From: CAYNST01 sp964399955
GTDB lineage: Bacteria > Pseudomonadota > Gammaproteobacteria > Pseudomonadales > Cellvibrionaceae
Reading direction: 5' to 3'
DNA length: 64,000 bases
Assembly (NCBI GenBank): GCA_964399955.1
Contig: CAYNST010000004.1
Span: forward strand, 6,026 to 70,025
Below are positions 28,001-34,484 of this stretch, piece after piece. Numbering within the stretch: position 1 is the stretch's first letter; each line of letters begins with the position of its first letter. The position numbers were made by a program, and so were the translations under genes. The notes below the pieces were generated by a model that had not been told where the DNA came from, made no database searches, and worked only from the letters and a program-made list of their open reading frames with translations.

Positions 28001-28088
28001 GAGCGAAATGCGCGAGCAAATGCCTCTGCGGGTGGATGTCATTGCGGGCAAAAGCGGCAGTCGCGTGGAGGTGGCAGGACAAGCTTGA
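25020..28088 (+). CDS. sbcC: SbcC ATPase subunit (Rad50-like)
   Basis: 1022-residue SMC-like ATPase that partners SbcD. Walker A GPTGAGKSS lies at residues 35-43. Long Gln/Ala/Leu-rich coiled coils run from about 170 to 870 and are split by the zinc-hook CPVC at 510-513, which dimerises two complexes. The signature LSGGES is at about 925 and Walker B LFIDEGFG at about 957-964. All key ATPase elements are intact. The coiled coils create very long antisense reading frames that are not genes. It ends 31 bp before the convergent trpG. Confidence 0.96.
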   Translation: MRPIRLEMQAFGPFAEPARVDFTALGTNPLFLINGPTGAGKSSLLDAICFALYGQTTGSERDASQMRCDYADIDSLTQVSLEFSLGAQAYRVLRVPTQERSKARGEGTTTQQTYAQLWKLNPDGADDQLLVAKSALEVTREVETLTGLTVEQFRQVMVLPQGKFREFLLADSQQREAIFSKLFQTQIYKRLEDALKAEAAGIRRQVEGLQNQITGILEGADCASEVLLAEELVTLQPRLATAAELRQAKQTRLAEVQQQLTLAKGLAQRFNALAESEAQHRAHQARAPQLEQVKVRLQRALRADKLLPHLQRWQEALAEQQKLQQQIAKSQQALDAQKRSHTQALLRLQEAEQGSAQVETWKQEVADLHRWRPLVKTLADAQGHAQKCQAQAAASAQKLQTSSERLTNLRTRAEQLDSERARLGQAIAALPGCEQQLEALVQMGKLRARLDERLQEQAQWQKALAERQQAKARLAQQCSVADRQLKTLELDWHRNQAAVLARELAPGNACPVCGSTSHPQPANPVGTGSEVNKAVIQAAKDALTEVQQQKATADNQLIEAETNLTNVSALIDDLKRELGADCSTSTEAFRERWKIQDALRQSLLQQSLQLKQAEQGQAALREELKQLEQSHEQHMRQAQVDEQQRLLSRQACEQIMAQLPEQHRDAGILDQSMRALQQQIDAATQKLEQARQGFTEVDRLLLQAESALTEQRKLNQERATAREVAEQQWLTSLTSQGFADQADYDRACLNDAEQERLSAEVTGYAEESLKLEDRLTQQREQLAAAEPPDLALLQDSCAQATVEAEQASDAWQRLDKRCGELAKVQQKLQAAHEQNASLEAKYQIYGTLSDVAGGQTGNKISLQRFVLSVLLDDVLQEASQRLYSMSKGRYQLLRKEDKTKGNRASGLELEVDDAYTGKARAVATLSGGESFMAALALALGLSDVVQAYAGGIRLETLFIDEGFGSLDQESLDLAIRTLVDLQASGRMIGVISHVSEMREQMPLRVDVIAGKSGSRVEVAGQA

Positions 28089-28109
28089 GCGCCGCTCAGG
28101 TGGCGGCGC
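28089..28109. terminator. Hairpin between sbcC and trpG
   Basis: GCGCCGC (28089-28095) pairs with GCGGCGC (28103-28109) around a 7-nt loop, right after the sbcC stop and between convergent genes. No T run follows, so it is only a candidate terminator. Confidence 0.4.
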
Positions 28110-28119
28110 GCCGTATGCG

Positions 28120-28767
28120 CTAAGACCGGAATAAAAAATTGGCCAGTAATTCTTTGCCGCCCTCCGTCGCGAAAGACTCTGGATGGTATTGGATGCCCTC
28201 TATGGGAAACTGGGCGTGGCGTACACCCATGATTTCCGCTCCCTCGCCGGCAGCCTGAGCAAAATCGCCGGGGGCCACCTTCTCATCGGTGGCTATGCTG
28301 GTAATCTGCAGGCAGTCCGGCAGGCTTTTTACCTCCGCCACCAGTGAGTGATACCGCATGACTTCCAGGTCCTGCGGCATGTCCTGATACAGCCCCAGGC
28401 CATCGTGCCGAATTTTAGAAATCTTGCCGTGCATGGGCAGCGGCGCGCGCACAATAGTGCCGCCAAAACAGTGGGCAATGCCCTGCATGCCCAGGCACAC
28501 GCCAAGCAGCGGCGTTGTTCTACCCAGCTGGGTGATCACTTGGCTGCAGATGCCAAAATAGGCGCTGTCGCTGGGGTCGCCCGGACCGGGAGAAATGATG
28601 ATGCGGTCGGCCTGCAAAGCTTTGACGTCCGCAAGCGCTACCTCGTTATTGCGTTTGACGATCACTTCAAAGCCGAGGCTCTGTTCGCGGTTACAGAGCA
28701 GTTCACCCACGTACTGGTACAGGTTGTAGGTGAAGGAGTCGTAGTTATCAATAATCAAAACGCGCAT
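28120..28767 (-). CDS. trpG: Anthranilate synthase component II (glutamine amidotransferase)
   Basis: Class I glutamine amidotransferase, 215 residues, that supplies ammonia to TrpE. The N-terminus MRVLIIDNYDSFTYNLYQYV is the family signature. The nucleophile is Cys in LLGVCLGMQGIAHCFGG (about residue 84), and the His/Glu pair is in IQYHPESFATEGG (about 194-196). SPGPGDPSDS matches the oxyanion-side PGPG motif. TrpG and PabA look alike, and the assignment rests on the trpE partner only 2 bp upstream. It is the last gene of trpR-trpE-trpG. There is no trpD or trpC after it. Confidence 0.92.
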   Translation of the reverse strand: MRVLIIDNYDSFTYNLYQYVGELLCNREQSLGFEVIVKRNNEVALADVKALQADRIIISPGPGDPSDSAYFGICSQVITQLGRTTPLLGVCLGMQGIAHCFGGTIVRAPLPMHGKISKIRHDGLGLYQDMPQDLEVMRYHSLVAEVKSLPDCLQITSIATDEKVAPGDFAQAAGEGAEIMGVRHAQFPIEGIQYHPESFATEGGKELLANFLFRS

Positions 28768-28769
28768 CT

Positions 28770-30164
28770 TCAGGCTCCAAAGTCCGCTAGCACCGCGCGC
28801 ATGGCGGCGGATTTCCTCTGAATTTCCAAGTATTCATCAGCGGCATTGGAGTCGTACACATTGCCACCGCAGGTCTGGGTGTAGGCCTGGCTGCCTTTGA
28901 TAAAAATTGAGCGAATGGGAATGGCAAAGGCGCAGTCGCCGTTGAAGCCAAAATGCCCGACGGCGCCGCCGTAGGGGCCGCGCCCGTCCACCTCCAGCTG
29001 GTTGATGATCTTCATGGCTTCAATTTTGGGAGCGCCGGTGAGCGTGCCCGCCGGGAAATTGGCCGCCAGTGCAGAGAACATATCTTCGCCCTGGCGAATC
29101 AGGCCGACAATCTCCGATGAAATGTGTTGGACATGGGAAAAGCGCTTGATATCCATCAGGCTGCGCACCCGCACCGTGCCGAAGCGCGCCACGCGGCCCA
29201 AATCGTTGCGGTGCAGGTCCACCAGCATATTGTGCTCGGCAATTTCCTTGGGGTCGTTCAGCAGTGCGCGCGCCAGCTGAATATCCTCGACGCTGTCCTT
29301 GCCGCGTTTGGTGGTGCCGGCCAGGGGGAAGGTTTCCATTTCGCCCTCGCGCAGGCGAAACAATAATTCCGGTGAGGCGCCGATAATTTTTTGTTCGGCA
29401 AACTTGATGAAGTACATATGCGGAGAGGGGTTGCTTTGGCGCAGCTTGGCGTAAATCTGCGTGACATCGCCCTCTACCCGGTAGCGGCTTTTGAAGCCCA
29501 CTTCGCACTGAAATACCCGGCCTGCGCAGATATCCTCTTTGACCTCTGCTACCGCCTGTGCATGTTGCTCGCGCGACATGGTGTCGCCCAGGCTTTCGCA
29601 TTTGAGTGTCTGGTAGTCCAATACCGGCTTGGACAACAGGGCCTTGATTTCTTCCAGTCTGCTCTGCTCATAGTGGTAGTAAAAGATTTCACCGGTCAGC
29701 CGGTCGTAGCTCAAGCCGTCTAAATAAACACCAAACTTGAACGGCTCGAAGGCACTGCTGGTGTTCACCTTCAGCCCCGGCTCAAAAAAGTTGATGCTGT
29801 CGTAGCCCAGGTAGCCGGTCAGGCCGCCGGCATAGTGGCGGGAAATAACCTTGTGTGGCACCAGTTCGCGCAGGGCGAGATAGGCGTTTTTGCACGTGTG
29901 CTGCCGGGTGTGGCCCGCTCGGGTATCGTGAACGCAAAGGGTATGCAGATTGGTGGCGTAAACGATTTGCGCCGGATCAAAGCCAATCAGGTGGTGGCGA
30001 GAAATGTGGCTTTCCTCCCCCAGCGACTCGAACAGAAAACAGGTCTCATAGCGACGTTCCAGCTTGCGGAACAGCTCAAAAAAGTCGTGCTCCTCCGACA
30101 GCTTTATGTAGTTCGGTTTGCCGCTCAAGGCAATTTTTGGCAGGGCGTCGGTAGGGTTGCTCAT
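28770..30164 (-). CDS. trpE: Anthranilate synthase component I
   Basis: 464-residue chorismate-utilising enzyme that makes anthranilate from chorismate and ammonia. The active-site loop reads PLAGT (280-284). Anthranilate synthases have Ala here, whereas aminodeoxychorismate synthase (PabB) has Lys (PIKGT), so this is TrpE-type. Other motifs are IIGASPELLF (260-269), AEHNMLVDLHRNDLGRVA (309-326) and GTLTGAPKIEAMKII (373-387). The feedback region LFES (44-47) approximates the LLES tryptophan-binding motif. It is shorter than the roughly 500-residue enzymes of enterics and pseudomonads. It begins 6 nt after trpR with no clear ribosome-binding site, suggesting coupled translation. Confidence 0.9.
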   Translation of the reverse strand: MSNPTDALPKIALSGKPNYIKLSEEHDFFELFRKLERRYETCFLFESLGEESHISRHHLIGFDPAQIVYATNLHTLCVHDTRAGHTRQHTCKNAYLALRELVPHKVISRHYAGGLTGYLGYDSINFFEPGLKVNTSSAFEPFKFGVYLDGLSYDRLTGEIFYYHYEQSRLEEIKALLSKPVLDYQTLKCESLGDTMSREQHAQAVAEVKEDICAGRVFQCEVGFKSRYRVEGDVTQIYAKLRQSNPSPHMYFIKFAEQKIIGASPELLFRLREGEMETFPLAGTTKRGKDSVEDIQLARALLNDPKEIAEHNMLVDLHRNDLGRVARFGTVRVRSLMDIKRFSHVQHISSEIVGLIRQGEDMFSALAANFPAGTLTGAPKIEAMKIINQLEVDGRGPYGGAVGHFGFNGDCAFAIPIRSIFIKGSQAYTQTCGGNVYDSNAADEYLEIQRKSAAMRAVLADFGA

Positions 30165-30170
30165 ATTGGG

Positions 30171-30482
30171 TTAGCGGCCGGGGCCGGTCTCTGTTGTACT
30201 TTTTTGCATTTTCGCAAGCAGCGTGGCCAATTGCGAAAACTCCGGTTCTTTCAGGGTGGCCGCACCGCGGCTGACAGTGGCAATGCCCACCTTGAGCTGG
30301 GCGGCAATTTCTCGCTGCGGTGTCTTTGCCAGCAGCAGCTGAAAAATCTGCAGGCGGTTTTCTAGGTCATCCAGCTCCCGGCTGGAGAGAATAGTCTCCA
30401 GTACTGTGCCCATTACCTGAGGATCGGTGATGCTGCACAGCAGGGCGAGTAAATCTTGGCGAGATGATGTCGGCTTATTCAT
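30171..30482 (-). CDS. trpR: Trp operon repressor (TrpR family)
   Basis: 103-residue all-helical DNA-binding protein of the TrpR family, which binds operators when loaded with tryptophan. The core ELDDLENRLQIFQLLLAKTP, then QREIAAQLKVGIATVSRGAA, aligns with the E. coli helix-turn-helix region ([20 protein letters not shown]). It heads a trpR-trpE-trpG operon. Immediately upstream of the ATG at 30482 lies a close match to the TrpR operator. There is no room for a Shine-Dalgarno sequence, and in-frame TAG at 30486-30488 excludes an earlier start. Autoregulation and a leaderless mRNA are therefore inferred. Confidence 0.9.
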   Translation of the reverse strand: MNKPTSSRQDLLALLCSITDPQVMGTVLETILSSRELDDLENRLQIFQLLLAKTPQREIAAQLKVGIATVSRGAATLKEPEFSQLATLLAKMQKSTTETGPGR

Positions 30483-30500
30483 GTACTAGTACGGTAGTTC
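30483..30500 (-). promoter_or_regulatory. TrpR operator-like palindrome
   Basis: On the minus strand the 18 bp read GAACTACCGTACTAGTAC. The E. coli trp operator core is GAACTAGTTAACTAGTAC; 14 of 18 positions agree, including both half-sites (GAACTA and ACTAGTAC). It abuts the trpR ATG and overlaps the proposed -10 element, the classical position for repression. Confidence 0.82.
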
Positions 30501-30520
30501 ATGGCGGGTGTGGCTGTCAA
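30491..30520 (-). promoter_or_regulatory. Promoter of trpR-trpE-trpG
   Basis: A perfect -35 TTGACA (plus-strand 30515-30520), an 18-bp spacer and a -10 TACCGT (30491-30496) that sits inside the operator. The predicted transcription start falls at about 30482-30484, which is at the ATG itself. Confidence 0.65.
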
Positions 30521-30826
30521 CCCCCTGCAGGGCTGAGAAGGGTTGCGGGCGCCGCTCCAGCCCTGTGCACAGGTGGCGGAGCAACCGGATAAGGTGGCAG
30601 GGGTTCAGTTGGACCAAACCGGGCCTGCTCCCCTGGCGTACTTCATTCAAGGCAGGTCAAGTTCTGGGGTATTGGCAGCTACAGCCAGAGCGGGCCCGGG
30701 GATGAGGTCTGTAAACAGGAAGCCATCTTGCCGAGATTGGCCAAAAACGGCTAGCAATGCTGTCCGCGCCCGGCTGGCACTCATGTCGGGCGCGGGCTTA
30801 TAGAACCACCAAGCGAGGAAACGCCT
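30501..30826. other. Divergent intergenic region trpR / Pro-rich gene
   Basis: 326 bp. It contains the trp promoter -35 at its left end. I see no recognisable element for the Pro-rich gene apart from its ribosome-binding site at about 30815-30820. Confidence 0.5.
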
Positions 30827-31117
30827 GTGCAAGACAAGAGGAACGTGATGAACTCCGGTTCAGAGCCGGAGATTCAGCCGCCGGACAGTCCCGACCCAAG
30901 TATTGAACCACCGGGCAGGCCTTCACCGGAGATAGAGCCGCCGGGAGCGCCAAAGCCCGATATTGCGCCGCCCCCCGACGAGCTGCCGCCTGCGGATTCT
31001 CCAGACGAAGTGCCGCCGGCTGACCTGCCACCGCAGGATGTTCCGGGCGATGTGCCTCCCGATATAGACCCACCGGGTGGTGACACCATCGGCAATCCGC
31101 CGCCTATGGAGTTTTGA
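30827..31117 (+). CDS. Pro/Asp/Glu-rich short protein of unknown function
   Basis: 96 residues from GTG 30827 (GAGGA 7 nt upstream). An ATG at 30848, with AGAGGA 5 nt upstream, would give 89 residues and is equally plausible. The whole protein is built from irregular repeats such as PEIEPPG, PDIAPPP, EVPPADLPP and DIDPPGG. It is strongly acidic, has no hydrophobic segment and is predicted to be disordered and cytoplasmic. I do not recognise a family or function. Codon use fits the neighbours and the ribosome-binding sites are good, which argues for a real gene. It is convergent with the deaminase gene. Confidence 0.6.
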   Translation: MQDKRNVMNSGSEPEIQPPDSPDPSIEPPGRPSPEIEPPGAPKPDIAPPPDELPPADSPDEVPPADLPPQDVPGDVPPDIDPPGGDTIGNPPPMEF

Positions 31118-31123
31118 CCGGCC

Positions 31124-31561
31124 TTAGCTGCCAATGTCTTCGTTCCAGAGCTCCGGCTTGTTTTTGATGAACTGGCTCATCATCTGGATACATTCGGCGT
31201 TTTGCAGTACTTCAACCTCAACTCCGCGCTGACGCAGCAGCGCTTCATCGCCCATAAAAGTCACATTTTCACCAACAACAACCTTGCCTATGCCGTAGAG
31301 CAGAATGGCGCCACTGCACATGGGGCAAGGGGATAGGGTGGTGTATAGGGTGCAGTCCCGGTAGACACTGGCAGGCTGGCGGCCGGCGTTTTCAAACGCG
31401 TCCATTTCCCCGTGCAACACCACGCTGCCTTGTTGCACGCGCCGATTGTGTCCGCGGCCGATAATTCTGCCCTGGTAGACGATCACCGAGCCGATGGGAA
31501 TGCCTTGCTCGGTAAGGCCCTGACGGGCCTCGTCTATGGCGGCTTGCATGAAGGGGTCCAT
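31124..31561 (-). CDS. Yeast-type cytosine/nucleoside deaminase
   Basis: 145-residue zinc-dependent deaminase of the CDA fold. I chose ATG 31561 (MDPFMQ) because AGGAG lies 7 nt upstream; the frame extends further but without a good start. Zinc site: VVLHGEMDAFENAGR (His-Glu) and SPCPMCSGAILLYGI (Pro-Cys-x2-Cys). These segments resemble yeast Fcy1 (HGE, then SPC-x-MC-GAI-YGI) more than TadA, which has HAE and a different C-terminus. It would convert cytosine to uracil for salvage. GuaD-like guanine deaminase or another small-molecule deaminase remains possible. Confidence 0.83.
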   Translation of the reverse strand: MDPFMQAAIDEARQGLTEQGIPIGSVIVYQGRIIGRGHNRRVQQGSVVLHGEMDAFENAGRQPASVYRDCTLYTTLSPCPMCSGAILLYGIGKVVVGENVTFMGDEALLRQRGVEVEVLQNAECIQMMSQFIKNKPELWNEDIGS

Positions 31562-31982
31562 CAATTTCTCCTGAATTAAACTGTCTGCGGCGATAGAAGC
31601 GGGCGCATCGCGCAGATTTAGGCTATTGCTCGCCGCCTGACGGGCCCGCTTCGGTGTGTGTTCCACTCAAGGTGGGTGGCGGCGAGTACTATTGCGTGAC
31701 GCACCGGTAGGTTTCACAATGGTAACTATTCAGCTTAACCAGTGACTGTTCAGATTACGCCAGAATTTGTGCGAAGCAAGGTAAAAAAATATGGGTGTAC
31801 AGGTGTAAATACGTCGCACTGCCTGTGCTTTGCCCCTATCGGGGCCCGCTTTGCGGGCGTTCCGTCCTGCTCCTGAAAGAATTCTGACCATTTTTGATGC
31901 AGCAACAGGAAAATTCGGGCATGAGCTGATTAGTTGCTTACAATCTGCGATCACTTTGGCAACCCTTCAAGGACGTTTATCT
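31562..31982. other. Divergent intergenic region deaminase / dienelactone hydrolase
   Basis: 421 bp. Two overlapping GC hairpins are present: GCCCC-TATC-GGGGC (31832-31845) and GCCCGC-TTT-GCGGGC (31844-31858). They share bases, so only one can form at a time. They lie about 125-150 nt before the hydrolase ATG and could sit in its 5' leader. No other feature is seen. Confidence 0.5.
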
Positions 31983-32735
31983 ATGAAAAAATTTGCATTA
32001 GTCTGCGCGTTTGTGGGTTTAGCCACGGCGCCCCTACTGGCTTTGGCTGCAGGCAAAGACATTGCCTACAGCATTGATGGCAAAGATTATGAAGGCTATT
32101 TTACCGCCCCCAAGGCCAAACAGGCGCCTCTGGTCTTGTTGGTTCACGACTGGGACGGGCTTACCGACTACGAAAAAAAGCGCGCTGAAATGCTGCAACA
32201 GGAAGGCTATGCGGTATTTGCGGCAGACCTGTTTGGCAAGGGCATTCGCCCCACCAAAATGGAGGATCGCAAACAGCACACCGGCGAGCTCTACACCGAC
32301 CGGCAGAAGATGCGCAAATTGATGCACGGTGCCTTACAGGCGGCCAAGCAACAGGGGGCAAACGTTGATAACACCGTGGTCATGGGCTATTGCTTTGGTG
32401 GCGCTGCAGCATTGGAATTGGCCCGCTCAGGGGCTGACCTGCGCGGGTTTATCAGCGTGCACGGCGGGCTTGATACGCCCGAAGGGCAGGGCTACAAAAG
32501 CGCCAAAGGGCAATTGCTGATTCAGCATGGCGCTGCGGATACTGCCGTGACCTTTGATCAATTTTACGCCTTGGGGCGGGAGCTGGAAACCGCCGGCCTT
32601 GATTACGAGCTGATAGCCTACGGCGGGGCACCGCATGCCTGGACCGTGTACGACAGTGACAATTACCGCGAACAGGCAGATCTGCGGTCGTGGGAGCGCC
32701 AGCTCAGTTTTCTGCGGGAAGTTTCCAAGCGCTGA
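31983..32735 (+). CDS. Periplasmic dienelactone hydrolase family protein
   Basis: 250-residue alpha/beta hydrolase. ATG 31983 has AAGGACG upstream and starts a clear signal peptide (KKFALVCAFVGLATAPLLALAA), so the enzyme is periplasmic. The catalytic triad of the family is visible: Cys in MGYCFGGAAAL, Asp in HGAADTAVTFDQF and His in GGAPHAWTVY. Cysteine as nucleophile is the hallmark of dienelactone hydrolases. The substrate of such exported members is unknown. It is probably monocistronic, with a hairpin downstream. Confidence 0.9.
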   Translation: MKKFALVCAFVGLATAPLLALAAGKDIAYSIDGKDYEGYFTAPKAKQAPLVLLVHDWDGLTDYEKKRAEMLQQEGYAVFAADLFGKGIRPTKMEDRKQHTGELYTDRQKMRKLMHGALQAAKQQGANVDNTVVMGYCFGGAAALELARSGADLRGFISVHGGLDTPEGQGYKSAKGQLLIQHGAADTAVTFDQFYALGRELETAGLDYELIAYGGAPHAWTVYDSDNYREQADLRSWERQLSFLREVSKR

Positions 32736-32747
32736 TCAACAAGCTGA

Positions 32748-32773
32748 CGGCCCGACCGTACCCTGTCGGGCCG
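32748..32773. terminator. Hairpin after the dienelactone hydrolase gene
   Basis: CGGCCCGAC (32748-32756) pairs perfectly with GTCGGGCCG (32765-32773) around an 8-nt loop, 13 nt after the stop. No T run follows. Confidence 0.5.
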
Positions 32774-32893
32774 CAGGGCCGGTGATTTGAATAGCGGAAG
32801 AAGCGGCGGGTCAATTGGCGCACAAGGCCTTAACCTGGAGCCAATAACCCTCCTGCAATGCCGCTGCCGGCAGGCTCACCTGTACGCAACCCG

Positions 32894-34282
32894 TCAACCA
32901 GCGGCTTCGGCCATTTGCTCCAGTATTTGCCCAAACAAAGCAACGACCGCCTCTTTGGCGTCCACTCCCTCGGGCAGCCCCGGTTGAACCATCTGCGCAA
33001 TGAGATAAATGCTTCTTTGGCCGTCCACCAGGCCGAGCACCTGTTTGATGAAGTCGTGCCCCATCTGGCACTGAAAGTTGATGGCAGGGACGGGCAGGTG
33101 GTGCATGATCAACCAGCCGGGCGCCGTCCATTCCTCGGTCGGTCCGGGCGTTGGGACGGCTTGCGCACCGGTACGCTTGCGCGCCGAAAACGACAGTACT
33201 TGCTCGTGGTGGTAGCGAGCGTTCAAGGGCGATGCCATATGAGCAATCTCCTCGACGCTGTGCTGCTCAATGTCGAAACCTGCTTTATCGGCAAAGTCCA
33301 TGATTTCTTCGGCAGAGTACTTCAGGTCAAAGCTCAGCTGACCGGAATAGAGCAGTGGCCCGGTGTTGATCCAGGTGCCGCCGGGCTCCAGCAAATAGGC
33401 AATCACGGCAATCAGATCTTTCACATCGCCGCCGGTCACATCCAGAAGCCATGAGGTTACGATGGTGTCAACGCTGCTCTCTCGCAGCGGCATGTTCCAA
33501 ACGTCGGCACCCAGCCCGAACCAACTTTTGTGCAATTGTTGCGGGTCTTCCGGTGGCTCCATGCGCCAGGACCTGGAGTAGGGGTAGCCGATCTGGGGGT
33601 AGGTGTACAGCTCCGGCAGGGTGATTGCGCGGCGCTGCTTGATAAGCGACTGGGCGCAGCTTAGAAGGAACGGGTTGATATCTGCGGCGAGGGTGAATTG
33701 CGGCTGCAGGACCCTGTGCAGATCCCAGCTCAGCCTCCCGGCACCGGCGCCCAGAAACAGCATTTTTACTGGCTTGGGTGAGGGCCAGATATTCAGTACC
33801 CGCTGCAGGTTGGCGTCGTTGACATGAGTGGGGTAATGTTTGCTTGGCTCGCCATCCCAGGCCCAGTCACGAAGAATGTGGTGATAATATTCAGTGGGGT
33901 TGTCGACGGCCGCCTGTTCAAATACTTCGCTGCGCTGACTTTGCAGGCCGGCTTCTAGGAGCTGGCCCATGATCATTTCCAGGCTCTCTCGCATGGCTTC
34001 CAGCGCCTGCTCCAGGCGTGCGCGCGTCAGCGCCGAAACATCGTAGCCCTGCAGTGTGTAATCCAGGTGCGCAAGGGCATCACCGCCTTGTTGCTCCATC
34101 ATAGCCATCTGGTGCTGCCAAAGCTCCCTCTGCTTCAGCCCGGTGGTGAACAGGCAGGGAATTTCGCCTAAGTTGAAAAATTCGCTGTTGCAGCCGTCGC
34201 AGTGTGGTCTGACCAAGTCCTTCGCGCAGATGGGGCAAACCAGCACGCCCTCGGGAAATAAAAACCCTGTCGTTTCAACCAT
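32894..34282 (-). CDS. N2227/carnosine N-methyltransferase-like SAM methyltransferase
   Basis: 462 residues. An N-terminal zinc-ribbon-like pattern CPIC-x8-HCDGC (about 16-31) is followed by a helical region and a SAM-binding fold with MLFLGAGAGRLSWDLH (motif I, about 174-189) and AADIN (about 199-203). YPYSRSWRMEPPEDP, VTSWLLDVTGGDVKDLI and GTWINTGPLLYSGQLSFDLKY match the N2227 family, which includes eukaryotic carnosine N-methyltransferase. The last 75 residues (GHDFIKQVLGLVDGQRSIYL onward) resemble a PqqD-like winged helix. The substrate is unknown; a small dipeptide-like or peptide substrate would fit the family. No operon partner is obvious. Confidence 0.75.
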   Translation of the reverse strand: MVETTGFLFPEGVLVCPICAKDLVRPHCDGCNSEFFNLGEIPCLFTTGLKQRELWQHQMAMMEQQGGDALAHLDYTLQGYDVSALTRARLEQALEAMRESLEMIMGQLLEAGLQSQRSEVFEQAAVDNPTEYYHHILRDWAWDGEPSKHYPTHVNDANLQRVLNIWPSPKPVKMLFLGAGAGRLSWDLHRVLQPQFTLAADINPFLLSCAQSLIKQRRAITLPELYTYPQIGYPYSRSWRMEPPEDPQQLHKSWFGLGADVWNMPLRESSVDTIVTSWLLDVTGGDVKDLIAVIAYLLEPGGTWINTGPLLYSGQLSFDLKYSAEEIMDFADKAGFDIEQHSVEEIAHMASPLNARYHHEQVLSFSARKRTGAQAVPTPGPTEEWTAPGWLIMHHLPVPAINFQCQMGHDFIKQVLGLVDGQRSIYLIAQMVQPGLPEGVDAKEAVVALFGQILEQMAEAAG

Positions 34283-34384
34283 TGAACACCTTCTGGTTTA
34301 GTGGTTTGAGAATTGTTTTGTCCGGGTTGGCAAAGAATGCTTGTTTCTTCCCGGTCGATGCAAAGCCCGCACTTTAGCCCGGCC

Positions 34385-34414
34385 AAAAAAAAACCCGCCA
34401 GTTGTGGTGGCGGG
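34385..34414 (-). terminator. Rho-independent terminator of the DUF1592/DUF1552 operon
   Basis: On the minus strand CCCGCC, a 9-nt loop and GGCGGG are followed by nine Ts, 70 nt after the stop of the DUF1552 gene. Confidence 0.92.
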
Positions 34415-34484
34415 ATTGATTCTTTGGCAAGAAAGCCAGGTAGGGGCCCGGGCGCGGTGTGCGCCTGGGCCCCCTGAGCGTTAG

